The notes under the pieces are model-generated. The model saw only the letters and a program-made list of their open reading frames with translations, did not search any database and was not told the DNA's origin. Below, piece after piece: positions 53,798-62,927 of a stretch of 64,000 nt of DNA. The DNA lies in NCBI RefSeq assembly GCF_000484535.1, contig NC_022600.1, positions 1,550,001 through 1,614,000 of the forward strand, written 5' to 3'. Both the position numbers and the translations under genes were made by a program. Position 1 is the stretch's first letter, and the number at the start of each line of letters is the position of its first letter. Source of the stretch: Gloeobacter kilaueensis JS1 (GTDB taxonomy: Bacteria; Cyanobacteriota; Cyanobacteriia; Gloeobacterales; Gloeobacteraceae).

Positions 53798-56314
53798 TCA
53801 AGGTGTCACCACAAAGCGGGCAACGGCAGTACCTGCAGGGGTGATGACTGCGATCCTGCCCGTGGCTGCTCCTTTTGGAACGATGGCTTGAATTTCACTG
53901 TCGGAGATGACCGTAAATCTTGCCTTTACAATTGGCCTCAATCTACCTCGAAAAACAACAGCCGTAGTACCGCTGAAGCCTGTGCCGGTGATCGTTACTC
54001 TCGTACCCACTGGACCCTGCCGGGGACTGATGGCGGTGATCGTCGGAGCAGTCTGTCTTAATGTAGTATTCAAGAGTATCGAGAGAGTATCGCTGTTGGT
54101 TGTGAAGGGTGGCGAAATGAAGTTGGCTGTAGCGAGGTCGAGCTTGCCGTCACCGTTTAGATCAGCTGGGACGGCTGCAACGGGTGGTGACGAACCCACT
54201 GCCAGATTCTGAGCAGGCTTGAAGGTACTGTCGCCGCTGTTGGCCAGCACCGACACACTGTCCGAGCCATTCACTGTGACAATGTCCACATTGCCGTCCG
54301 CGTCAAAATCTCCGGTCCTTACAAATCGCGCACCAACACCAGTCGCAAAATTTTGAGCGGTAGCGAAACTCAGATCTCCAAGGTTGAGGCGAACGGTGAC
54401 GTCTTCGCTGTTTGCATTTGCACTAACCAAGTCGAGCCTGCCGTCGTTGTCGATATCCGCGAGCGTCACCGAGACAGGACCGTCTCCAGTAGCACGATTG
54501 ATCGAGGCTGCAAAGCTGCCATTGCCGTTGTTGGTGGCAATCGAGAAGCTATCGTATTTGGAGTTGTCAGTTACGATATCAATATCTCCGTCGCCATCTA
54601 TATCGCCAAGGGCAATTGTGTTGGGTCTATAGCCAACGCTAAAACTACTGGAAGGTCCAACAGTACCGTTGCCATTATTTTTGAATATCTGAACTTTTTT
54701 GGACGTGTTGTTTATCGCAGCGAAATCGAGATCTCCATCCCCATCGAGATCAGCTGTGGCAATAGACGTAAGCACGTTATCCGGCGCAATGTTCTGCGTA
54801 GTGAACGTAGCATCGCCGTTGTTAAGCAAAAGATACAAGCCAGATTGCGAAAAGTCGTACACAGAACCGTAAGTGGCTGTTGCCAGATCGTTGTCGCCGT
54901 CACCATCGAAATCACCAATGACGACGGACCTGGGATCGGCACCCGGACTGAGTAGCAAAGGTTCGCCAAAAGTACCGTCGCCCTTATTCAGGAGTACTGC
55001 CACAAAGCCTGGGTCAAAACCACCAAATTTGCCCTGGCTACCACAATCAACAACAGCCAGATCCAGATCGCCGTCGCTGTCAAGATCTCCGCTAGCAATG
55101 GCACAGGCGTTGTTCGTGGCACCGAAGGTCAAGGCGGCGATAAAACTACCGTCACCGCTGTTCTTGATAACTTGATCACTACCGAAGCCTACTGTGACGA
55201 CATCAAGATCACTGTCGCCGTCGAGATCTTTAATTAGTACGGTAGAGGTAGAGCCATTATTGAGGATAGTCTGGGTGTTAGTAAATGAGGCTATACCATC
55301 ATTTTTAAGAACATTCAGACTTGAAGGGGAACTGCCATAGACAGTGGCACTGAAAGCACTGCTGCCCACAATTAGATCAAGATCGCCGTCTTTGTCTATA
55401 TCACCTGCCACAACTGCACTTGCAGGTCCATAAATAGCAATATTTCCAGAGACAGCGAAGTTACCACTACCGCTGTTCGTGAGCACTGAAACGCTTCTCT
55501 TGATCTCGTATGGAACGTTGTTGCCGATGCCTGCAGCGAGGTCCAAATCGCCGTCCCCATCGAGATCTCCTGTTGTCAGGGTGGTGGGACTGCCTGGCAC
55601 TATCAGTGTCTGAGCCGTTGTAAAGTTGGCTTTGCCGTCGTTTTTAAGCACTGAGACGTTGTTTGAGCCAGTATTCGCCGTGGCCAGGTCGCGATCGCCG
55701 TCACCATCAAAGTCTCCTGCTACCAGAGAAGACGGACCTGTTCCGACAGCAAAGTTGATCGCCCCAGCAAAACTGCCGGTGCCGCTACCGGAGAGTACAG
55801 AGACAGTGTTGCTGCTCGGATTGACAGCAGCGATGTCAAGATTGTTGTCACCATTAAGATCTGCGAGAACCAGAAAAGAGGAGTTGCCACCGGAAGCAAA
55901 GCTCTGTGGCGCAGCGAACGTACCGTTGCCGTTGTTCTTGAAAACTTGAATAGTGTTCGCGTTGCTGACAGCAGCGATCAAATCCAGGTCACGATCGCCG
56001 TCTACGTCTGCGAGAGCCACAGAACTCACTTGAGCGGTGAGCGAAATACTTGGGGTGGAGATGAAGTTTCCCTTACCATCGTTGAGAAGCAACAGCAAGG
56101 AAGTACCGTTACTGCCGGTTTCTTTAGCGCCGACAATATCGCTGTCGCCATCTCCGTCGATGTCGCCAGTAGCAGCTGGACCATCGCCCAGATCGAAGAT
56201 GCGCGCCGCTGCAAAGGCAATCTCACCTGCCCGGACCGGCGATGCCCATAGAGTGAGGCTGGCTGCCAGACCCAAAGCAGCTAGCCAGGGAGACCGGTGC
56301 TTGAGCGTCGTCAT
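53798..56314 (-). CDS. Exported FG-GAP/VCBS beta-propeller protein with IPT domain
   Basis: An 838-residue exported protein (signal peptide ending ...SPVRAG). Between about residues 30 and 745 there are 14 copies, roughly 50 residues apart, of an FG-GAP/VCBS repeat with a calcium loop of the D-x-D-G-D-G-D-x-D form (examples DIDGDGDSDI, DLNGDNNLDI, DIDKDGDLDL, DLNGDGKLDL). The C-terminal ~85 residues form an IPT/TIG domain (APTITAISPRQGPVGTRVTI). It is probably a surface or periplasmic adhesive or scaffold protein that needs calcium. It ends 3 bases from the convergent CpcT gene. Confidence 0.88.
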   Translation of the reverse strand: MTTLKHRSPWLAALGLAASLTLWASPVRAGEIAFAAARIFDLGDGPAATGDIDGDGDSDIVGAKETGSNGTSLLLLLNDGKGNFISTPSISLTAQVSSVALADVDGDRDLDLIAAVSNANTIQVFKNNGNGTFAAPQSFASGGNSSFLVLADLNGDNNLDIAAVNPSSNTVSVLSGSGTGSFAGAINFAVGTGPSSLVAGDFDGDGDRDLATANTGSNNVSVLKNDGKANFTTAQTLIVPGSPTTLTTGDLDGDGDLDLAAGIGNNVPYEIKRSVSVLTNSGSGNFAVSGNIAIYGPASAVVAGDIDKDGDLDLIVGSSAFSATVYGSSPSSLNVLKNDGIASFTNTQTILNNGSTSTVLIKDLDGDSDLDVVTVGFGSDQVIKNSGDGSFIAALTFGATNNACAIASGDLDSDGDLDLAVVDCGSQGKFGGFDPGFVAVLLNKGDGTFGEPLLLSPGADPRSVVIGDFDGDGDNDLATATYGSVYDFSQSGLYLLLNNGDATFTTQNIAPDNVLTSIATADLDGDGDLDFAAINNTSKKVQIFKNNGNGTVGPSSSFSVGYRPNTIALGDIDGDGDIDIVTDNSKYDSFSIATNNGNGSFAASINRATGDGPVSVTLADIDNDGRLDLVSANANSEDVTVRLNLGDLSFATAQNFATGVGARFVRTGDFDADGNVDIVTVNGSDSVSVLANSGDSTFKPAQNLAVGSSPPVAAVPADLNGDGKLDLATANFISPPFTTNSDTLSILLNTTLRQTAPTITAISPRQGPVGTRVTITGTGFSGTTAVVFRGRLRPIVKARFTVISDSEIQAIVPKGAATGRIAVITPAGTAVARFVVTP

Positions 56315-56490
56315 CGTTAACCTGCGATTGTGGAGGAGGAAGCAAGGAAACTATACACGCCTCCAGGCGCTCGACAATGTATCCCCGGATATATGAGAGC
56401 GGTAGCCGACTGTGCGAGTTTTAGACGAATGACCCCTGGTAGGCTTCTGCTGCAGCAGCCATTGACGGTCGCCCGAATATTGACTATAAA

Positions 56491-56508
56491 TAAGTAAGCG
56501 TTCACTTA
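56491..56508. promoter_or_regulatory. TetR-type operator upstream of the tetR-clpC pair
   Basis: TAAGTAAGCGTTCACTTA matches its own reverse complement at 14 of 18 positions, 12 bases before the regulator start, in an AT-rich promoter stretch. The form TAAGT-N8-ACTTA is typical of TetR-family self-repression. Confidence 0.65.
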
Positions 56509-56519
56509 TTTATTTAGTC

Positions 56520-57101
56520 ATGGGTCGCCGCCGCAGCATCGATGCCGAGCAGATTGTCCGGGCCACCCTGGTGGTGCTGTCCACCCACGGCGTCGAGGCG
56601 GTGACGATTTCTCAGATCGCAAGGCAGGCGGGCATCTCGGAGGCTTCGATCTACAAGTTCTTTACCAGCAAAGACGACCTTCTGCGCGCCTGCGTGAGCG
56701 AGAGCCTTGAGCCGCAAGATTTCTGGCGGCGTCTTTTTGCCAGGGGGGAAACCTGGTCTGTGAGCGCTCTGCTGGAAGAAGCGGCGCTCTATACGATCGA
56801 CTACTACCAGCAGCATCTGCCCACACTGCTGTTGCGGGTATTGCGTCCCCAGGCGGGCGACTGCTGCAGTGCGCCGTTGCAGACGCTCAAGCTCCAGGCC
56901 CATTACTTTCAGCTGGAGATGGATAGAGGGCGCATTCGTCGGGGCGATCCTTACCGCCTGGCGATGGCCTTCTGTGGTCCGCTTTTTTACCACGTCTTTG
57001 CTGCCCAGGCGTACTTTCAATCTCAGCCCCCGATCGCAAGCGAACCGTTCGCCCGCGCCTGGGCCCAGGATTTTTACCAGAGCATCCGCCCGACCGATTA
57101 G
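56520..57101 (+). CDS. TetR-family transcriptional regulator
   Basis: A 193-residue regulator. The N-terminal helix-turn-helix is [20 protein letters not shown] ... [21 protein letters not shown], with the usual YKFF/YKHF ending. The C-terminal ligand domain is diverged, as normal for the family; no ligand can be inferred. The gene lies directly after a palindromic operator and 43 bases before the clpC-like gene, so it most likely represses itself and that gene. Confidence 0.88.
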   Translation: MGRRRSIDAEQIVRATLVVLSTHGVEAVTISQIARQAGISEASIYKFFTSKDDLLRACVSESLEPQDFWRRLFARGETWSVSALLEEAALYTIDYYQQHLPTLLLRVLRPQAGDCCSAPLQTLKLQAHYFQLEMDRGRIRRGDPYRLAMAFCGPLFYHVFAAQAYFQSQPPIASEPFARAWAQDFYQSIRPTD

Positions 57102-57144
57102 TTGTGCTCGCTGGCCGTCGTCCGACGGTTTTCAAGGAGGTTCC

Positions 57145-59478
57145 ATGTTTGAGCAATTCAGCCCAGCCGCTTTGCAGGTGCTCAACCTTGCCAAGCAGGA
57201 GGCCCAGCGCCTCGGCCAGAATGCCGTCGGCACCGAGCAGATCCTGCTGGGGCTTCTGGCCTATCCTGAGTCGGCAGCGATCGAGGTGCTCGTTGGTCTT
57301 GGCCTGACGCTCGCCGACGCCCGCGCTGAGGTCGAGGCGATCGTGGGCCGGGGCAACGGCGGCGTGCCCAGCCAGCGCATCGTCTTCACGCCCCGCGCCG
57401 GGAAGCTGCTCGAAGGAGCAGTGGTCGAAGCTGGTACTTTGGGTCAGGCTCTCATCGCGCCGGAACACATGCTCTTGAGCCTCCTGCGCGATAGCCAGGG
57501 GGTAGCAAGCCGCGTCCTCGACAGCCACAATATCGACCGCGAAGAGGCCCGGCGGCTGGTGCTCGATAGCCTGGGCGACAGCGCCAAGGCAAGCGCTTTT
57601 CGTCCCGGCGACCCGCGCCGCGCCGGTGGACGCTCAAACCAGAGCGGCTCGGCCCTCGAGCGCTTTGGCCGCGACCTGACCGCCCTTGCCCAGAGTGGCC
57701 GGATCGACCCGGTGGTGGGCCGCGAGGCCGAAATCGAGCGGGTCGTCCAGATTCTTGGTCGCCGCACCAAAAACAACCCCGTACTCGTCGGTGAGCCGGG
57801 GGTGGGCAAGACGGCAATCGCCGAAGGATTGGCAGTGCGCATCGCCCTCGGCGATGTACCCGAGACGCTGCGCTCGCGCCGGATCGTGAGCCTCGATATG
57901 GGGCAACTGCTCGCCGGTACCCAGCTGCGCGGCGAATTTGAAGAGCGCATCAAGGCGGTCCTCAAAGAATCCGTCACGGCCAAAGGCCAGGTGATTCTCT
58001 TTATCGACGAGATCCACACCCTGGTGGGTGCGGGGGGCAACGAGGGCGGCATCGATGCTGCCAACATGCTCAAGCCCGCCCTCGCGCGCGGCGAACTGCA
58101 GTGCATCGGGGCCACTACCCTCGATGAGTACCGCAAGCACATCGAGCGCGACGCCGCCCTCGAACGGCGCTTCCAGCCGGTAACGGTGGGTGAACCGTCG
58201 GTAGACGAGACGATCGCTATTTTGGGCGGCCTGCGCGAGCGCTACGAAGCCCACCACAAGCTGCAGTACACCGACGCCGCCCTCGAAGCGGCGGCCCGCC
58301 TCGCAGACCGCTACATTACGGATCGCTTTTTGCCGGATAAGGCGATCGATCTCATCGATGAAGCGGGTTCGATGATCCGAGTCAAACTCTCTCGCGGTGC
58401 CGAGTTGCCCGCGATTGTCGATGTCGATGCGATCGCTCAGATCGTCTCGGACTGGACCGGCGTGCCCGCAGGCAAGATCACTGGCGACGAGGCGCTCTCG
58501 CTGGTGCATCTCGAAGCGCGGTTGCACGAGCGGATTATTGGCCAGCACGCCGCCGTGAGCGCTGTGGCCAAAGCGATTCGTCGCGCCCGCGCCGGTCTTA
58601 AAGCGCCGGAGCGGCCCCTCGCGAGCTTTATCTTCGCCGGACCTACCGGCGTCGGTAAGACCGAACTCGCCAAGGCGCTCGCCGACGCGGTCTTCGGCTC
58701 CGAGGAGGCGATGATCCGCCTCGACATGTCCGAATTTATGGAGCCGCACACGGTGAGCAAGCTCATCGGCTCGCCTCCTGGCTACGTCGGCTACGACGAG
58801 GGCGGCCAGCTCACCGAGGCGGTGCGCCGTCGGCCCTACACGGTGATCTTGCTCGATGAGATCGAGAAAGCCCACCCGGACATCTTCAACACCCTCCTGC
58901 AGCTATTGGACGACGGCAGGCTCACCGACGCCAAAGGCCGGGTGGTCAGCTTCAAGAACACGCTCATCATCATGACCTCCAACCTCGGTTCGCGCACGAT
59001 CGAGCGCGGCGGCGGCCTCGGCTTCAGCAACGGCACCAACGAGGCGGACCGGCGCTACACCGTCATCCGTGACCGGGTGCAAGACGACCTCAAGCAGCTC
59101 TTTCGCCCCGAATTTCTCAATCGCCTCGACGAGGTGATCGTCTTCCAGCCCCTCGAACGCGAGGAACTGGTGCAGGTGGCAAAGCTACTGGTCAACGAAG
59201 CTCTGGGCCGGGTGCGCGATCTGGAGATCGAACTTACGGCCAGCCAGGCGTTCATCGATCAGGTAATTGCCCAGGGCTACTCGCCCAACTGGGGAGCGCG
59301 GCCCCTGCGCCGTGCTGTCCAGCGCCTGCTCGAAGACAGTGTTGCCGATGCCATCCTGGCCGGTCGCCTGGTCGCCGGTGAGCGCTATCTGGTAGACATC
59401 GACACCGAGGGCAAGGTGATCTTCGTTCACCCCGACCTGGCCGACGCCGAGGCCGCCCTCGCTGTGAGTGTCCGCTAG
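57145..59478 (+). CDS. ClpC-type AAA+ unfoldase lacking the middle domain
   Basis: A 777-residue ATPase with two Clp_N repeats (about 5-140), two AAA modules (Walker A GEPGVGKT at about 215 and GPTGVGKT at about 507; Walker B LFIDEIH and [10 protein letters not shown]) and a ClpP-binding loop ([10 protein letters not shown]). The usual ClpC middle/UVR segment of about 50-60 residues is absent: [30 protein letters not shown] runs straight into [11 protein letters not shown]. The start is ATG 57145 after AAGGAGG; the frame open further upstream belongs to the tetR gene region. The 777-residue length is shorter than normal ClpC (about 820-850). It should unfold substrates for ClpP. Confidence 0.9.
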   Translation: MFEQFSPAALQVLNLAKQEAQRLGQNAVGTEQILLGLLAYPESAAIEVLVGLGLTLADARAEVEAIVGRGNGGVPSQRIVFTPRAGKLLEGAVVEAGTLGQALIAPEHMLLSLLRDSQGVASRVLDSHNIDREEARRLVLDSLGDSAKASAFRPGDPRRAGGRSNQSGSALERFGRDLTALAQSGRIDPVVGREAEIERVVQILGRRTKNNPVLVGEPGVGKTAIAEGLAVRIALGDVPETLRSRRIVSLDMGQLLAGTQLRGEFEERIKAVLKESVTAKGQVILFIDEIHTLVGAGGNEGGIDAANMLKPALARGELQCIGATTLDEYRKHIERDAALERRFQPVTVGEPSVDETIAILGGLRERYEAHHKLQYTDAALEAAARLADRYITDRFLPDKAIDLIDEAGSMIRVKLSRGAELPAIVDVDAIAQIVSDWTGVPAGKITGDEALSLVHLEARLHERIIGQHAAVSAVAKAIRRARAGLKAPERPLASFIFAGPTGVGKTELAKALADAVFGSEEAMIRLDMSEFMEPHTVSKLIGSPPGYVGYDEGGQLTEAVRRRPYTVILLDEIEKAHPDIFNTLLQLLDDGRLTDAKGRVVSFKNTLIIMTSNLGSRTIERGGGLGFSNGTNEADRRYTVIRDRVQDDLKQLFRPEFLNRLDEVIVFQPLEREELVQVAKLLVNEALGRVRDLEIELTASQAFIDQVIAQGYSPNWGARPLRRAVQRLLEDSVADAILAGRLVAGERYLVDIDTEGKVIFVHPDLADAEAALAVSVR

Positions 59479-59504
59479 TTCTCCGACCAACTGCAACCTG
59501 TGTG

Positions 59505-59538
59505 CCCCTTCCCCTTAAAAAGGGAGGGGGTCTTTTTT
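59505..59538 (+). terminator. Rho-independent terminator after the clpC-like gene
   Basis: CCCCTTCCCCTT pairs imperfectly with AAGGGAGGGGG around an A-rich loop, and TCTTTTTT follows, 26 bases after the stop. Confidence 0.75.
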
Positions 59539-59740
59539 GCCCAGCCGCCACCCAAACACCACCCGTAAGCGGAGCATCGGGCGATTCTTGCCTTTCGACA
59601 CGGACGCCAACGACTACGCCTCCTGCGACTACACCGTCTCAGCTCAGCATCGAGTGCGCCGCCTTCGGCATCGGCGGCTTCATCAATCGCGGCTGCCGCA
59701 CCCGCCTGCCCAACTTCCAGACCAATTAATTTATTGCTTC

Positions 59741-59779
59741 AAACAAAAAGCTGTTCCCTGATTTTCAGGGAACAGCTTT
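59741..59779 (-). terminator. Rho-independent terminator of the TonB receptor gene
   Basis: A perfect 15-bp stem (AAAGCTGTTCCCTGA, loop TTT, and its complement at 59765-59779) has a T-rich run on the minus-strand side, 25 bases after the stop codon. Confidence 0.88.
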
Positions 59780-59803
59780 CTAGAGTGAACTTACTACCGG
59801 TAA

Positions 59804-62503
59804 TTAGCCGCCGATTTCAAGGCGGCCACCAACGGTAAATGTCGTCCCTGGTGCAGGTACGCCGATCGGATCCTGGTACTGAGCATCCGTAATATTGAAC
59901 ACACTACCTAGCAGGGTGAAGTAGGGTGTGAGCGGAATTTCAGTGTTCAAGTTAAGAGTGAAGAACGAAGGGGTGGAGAACTCGTTGTAACCCTGCACGT
60001 AACCGTCTTGATATCGACCCACCAGCGAGGCCAGAAAGCCCTTGTTTGCGTAGGTAAACCGGATACCGACGTTGTTGTAGGGAATACCAGTGTTCTGCAC
60101 CTGATAGGTAAACAACTGGCTATTGAATGAATCAACTGAACCTTGAGGGCGCTGGTCGTTGTTGGTCCAGTTAACTAACAGGGAGAACTGATCGCTGATC
60201 TGCCATTGGCCCTGAAACTCAATACCGGAGGAGTAGAGGCTTTGGAGGTTTTGCTGTTGCTGCAGAAGAGGAAACTGAGAAGTTGGATCACCTGCGACAC
60301 CAAAGTTTTGGTTGACAAAGACCCGAGTACCGATGAAACCGTCGAGGTAGATATTGAAGTAGGTAGCTCGGAAAAACAAGTTGTTGGCTGGTGTAATGTC
60401 AACACCTGCGTCAACCGCTACACCTGATTCTGGACGGAGGTTGGGGTTGGCAAGGAAGACACCACCTGCGACGTTCAAATCACTGATCGATGGAGCATTG
60501 AAGACGTAGTTCCAGTTGGCACGGAAAGAGAGCCAGCTGAGCGGTGTAATGCGCACACCAACGCCGGGAGTAAGCACTTCACCAAATTGAGAGCTGCTGG
60601 TGTAGCGCAAACCCACGTTCGCTTTTACCAAGTCGCTGAAGCTGATGTCATCGATGATGAAAATCGACGTACGGGCAATGGATTTGTCAAAGAAGCTACG
60701 ACCACGCTGCCTTTGCTGATAGGACCGATCTTCCTGGAAATTAATGCCGAAGGTAAGAGTCTGACCAGGAGAAATTTGCCAGTTGAGAGCAGTTTCTGCT
60801 ACAAACTTGTCACCCTGCGTGTAAGGCTGTGAAGCAGGGTTAGGATTGAAGATGCCAAAAGGGGCATTGCCAGTACCAATGAGATTGCTATTCACAATGA
60901 AATTGGGTGGCACAGTGGAGGTGTTGCCGAAGTGAAGGTAGTAGACGTAGCTGTTGAGCGAGATGGTTGGTGTGATATTGTAATCCCACTGAACGGCATA
61001 TTCTGCTTGAGACTGATTAGAAACCTGGAAGGTATCAATTGTGCCAGTGAGTGGTTCAGCTCCTTTGTAAGACTGACCAGTTGGGAAGACAATTTTACCG
61101 TTGAACGAAGTGTTGTACGAATAGGGTAGAGCTAGCAGTGAAGACGGCGTATTGAAGGTGTAACGAATCGGGTTGCAGCTCTGCTCCTTGCCAGACCTAT
61201 CAAGAGGCAGGAAGTCTGTGCCTTCCAAGGTGCCATTTGGTGTGGATGAAAGGCCGCTGAAGCAAGGAGTAAAGGCATAGTTTCCAGGTCCATTGCCTGC
61301 GTTCTGAGAGTTTTGGTATGTGACGCGAGCAGTAACCTTGTTGCTTGGGTCGGGCTTGAAGACAAGCTTGCCAGAATAAGAATCACTGGCGTTAAAAGAG
61401 TTGTCGTTGATGCCATTTGCAGTGTAAGCAGGTCCAACCTCTGGCTTGAGGTAGCCGTAGAGGGAAGTGCCATCAGGAAAGCCACCGTTAGCACAGCTAG
61501 AGACTGTAGGATTCCCCTCTGGGTCAAGTATCTGTGGGCAACCAGGATTACTCGCAACATCGCCTGGACCATAATACTGGGCCTGGTTGGGAATCCGGAT
61601 TGAGTAGGGATAGTTGTTTTGCGCCGTTAACCCGGTGTAGACAAAGTTGTAGCTGAAGGTGTCGTCGCCGCCGCCGTACTTAGCCACGTACTTGTTGAAG
61701 CCGTAGGAGCCGCCCTGATATTGCAGAGTGAGCTTGGGCGGTCCTTTCGGTGTTTCAGTAATGATGTTGATGACACCTCCCACTGCACCCGCACCGTAGC
61801 GCAACGTGGCACCGCCAGTCACAACCTCGATGCGCTCGAGATCTTCGACCTGAATGCGCGAGATGTCGGAGCGGTTATTGGAGGCTCTTTGTAGCGGTAG
61901 GCCATCTCTTAATATCTGGAAGCGCTGATCGTCGAAGCCACGCAAGAAAACGCCACCGGCGTTACGGACACCACCCAGGGCGGGCCCGGCCTGGAAACCG
62001 GGTACCAGTGTCAGAGCGTCGGTGACGGTCGTAGCGTTCTGGGCGCGGAAATCTTCTTTTTTGACGGTGTAGACGACCGACGGAATGTCGCGGGCGCGGG
62101 CCGGACGGCGGGTGGCTGTGACGTTTACTTCATCTAGGACGTCGATGCCTTCGTCGGCGGGCTCAGCCGGTTCGGCGGCTGTCTGGGGTGCGGTTGGGGC
62201 AGGTTGGGCCTGGCTCACCCGCTTCGTGGTTGCCGGGTTCGTCCAGTTCCACATCGCCGGAGGCGGCCCTGCCAGATCGGAGGCGCTGCTCGACGACTGG
62301 TCTAGAAGATATTTGGCACTGTCGATACTTAAGGTGCCGCTGCTGAACTGGGCAGCTCTGGCGATTGTTCTGGAGGCAGTCTCATGAGCAGGGACTGGTT
62401 TGGCAAGGGCGACTGAACCACATAAGACAACGCTTGAAAAAGCAGGTACAAGCGCTGCCGCAATACGCCAAGCACCCACACCGGGTTGGCTGGTAAGCTT
62501 CAT
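59804..62503 (-). CDS. TonB-dependent outer-membrane receptor
   Basis: An 899-residue receptor from ATG 62503. The signal peptide ends ...ALAKPV, then a linker of about 80 residues leads to a plug (about 130-260: VNVTATRRPARARDIPSVVY, TDALTLVPGFQAGP, IQVEDLERIEVVTGGATLRYGAGAVGGVINI) and a 22-strand barrel that ends in Gly-Gly (GGRLEIGG). It would take up an iron-siderophore, heme or vitamin complex using the ExbB-ExbD-TonB motor coded divergently. The barrel part (about residues 290-899) is visibly less GC-rich than the N-terminus. Ligand cannot be told. Confidence 0.92.
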   Translation of the reverse strand: MKLTSQPGVGAWRIAAALVPAFSSVVLCGSVALAKPVPAHETASRTIARAAQFSSGTLSIDSAKYLLDQSSSSASDLAGPPPAMWNWTNPATTKRVSQAQPAPTAPQTAAEPAEPADEGIDVLDEVNVTATRRPARARDIPSVVYTVKKEDFRAQNATTVTDALTLVPGFQAGPALGGVRNAGGVFLRGFDDQRFQILRDGLPLQRASNNRSDISRIQVEDLERIEVVTGGATLRYGAGAVGGVINIITETPKGPPKLTLQYQGGSYGFNKYVAKYGGGDDTFSYNFVYTGLTAQNNYPYSIRIPNQAQYYGPGDVASNPGCPQILDPEGNPTVSSCANGGFPDGTSLYGYLKPEVGPAYTANGINDNSFNASDSYSGKLVFKPDPSNKVTARVTYQNSQNAGNGPGNYAFTPCFSGLSSTPNGTLEGTDFLPLDRSGKEQSCNPIRYTFNTPSSLLALPYSYNTSFNGKIVFPTGQSYKGAEPLTGTIDTFQVSNQSQAEYAVQWDYNITPTISLNSYVYYLHFGNTSTVPPNFIVNSNLIGTGNAPFGIFNPNPASQPYTQGDKFVAETALNWQISPGQTLTFGINFQEDRSYQQRQRGRSFFDKSIARTSIFIIDDISFSDLVKANVGLRYTSSSQFGEVLTPGVGVRITPLSWLSFRANWNYVFNAPSISDLNVAGGVFLANPNLRPESGVAVDAGVDITPANNLFFRATYFNIYLDGFIGTRVFVNQNFGVAGDPTSQFPLLQQQQNLQSLYSSGIEFQGQWQISDQFSLLVNWTNNDQRPQGSVDSFNSQLFTYQVQNTGIPYNNVGIRFTYANKGFLASLVGRYQDGYVQGYNEFSTPSFFTLNLNTEIPLTPYFTLLGSVFNITDAQYQDPIGVPAPGTTFTVGGRLEIGG

Positions 62504-62927
62504 TTTTCCGTTCACTCCATACCACAAGTGGACCTGATCTAGCATCCAGCTTTCGTGAGAAAACTGGATGACCCAGTGTAAACCAATTTTGGCCGTTTAG
62601 AGCAGTACAGAACGAACAGTTCATAAAGATCGCAGCCCAATTGCAGCGATCGCTGACATCTGGCCCTGTTTGCTGGTCAACGCCAAAAAACTAGACCCAG
62701 GTATAGGTCTACAGGTTGAGAATGCTCCAGTGCAGGCTGTAGAACGGTTTTGGGCCTGGAGATGATACGAATGGCCGGGCCAGTTTGTTGCGATTCACCA
62801 ACTGTTTACCGTGAACCTCCTACCAGGGTGTAATGTGTTAACAAGGTATTCGCTCCTTGTCTTTCAGCGTGGCAAAAGCGCATGGGAGGCGGGCGGCACC
62901 AACTGTCCGTATGGGATCTAAGGGAGA
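62504..62927. promoter_or_regulatory. Divergent control region of the TonB receptor and exbB
   Basis: There is no gene here. The minus-strand leader contains a 12-bp stem-loop (62543-62570). I could not see a Fur box or a cobalamin riboswitch. The exbB side has AGGGAG 8 bases before the ATG at 62928. Confidence 0.4.
62543..62570 (-). other. Stem-loop in the 5' leader of the TonB receptor transcript
   Basis: On the minus strand CATCCAG-T-TTTC pairs with GAAA-G-CTGGATG around a TCAC loop, a 12-bp stem in which one pair is G-U in that orientation but C-A mismatched in the other. This favours an RNA structure on the minus strand, about 40 bases before the start. Confidence 0.5.

Larger units (their letters stand above)
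59479..59803. other. Gene-poor stretch between clpC-like gene and the TonB receptor gene
   Basis: It holds two terminators (59505-59538 and 59741-59779). Between them, on the plus strand, a frame ending IECAAFGIGGFINRG... with stop at 59727-59729 has coding-like base use but no start or recognisable family. Confidence 0.4.

Noticed and set aside
62504-62927. Fur box or cobalamin riboswitch before the TonB receptor
   Set aside because: No GATAATGATTATC-like palindrome and no B12-box-like segment were seen.
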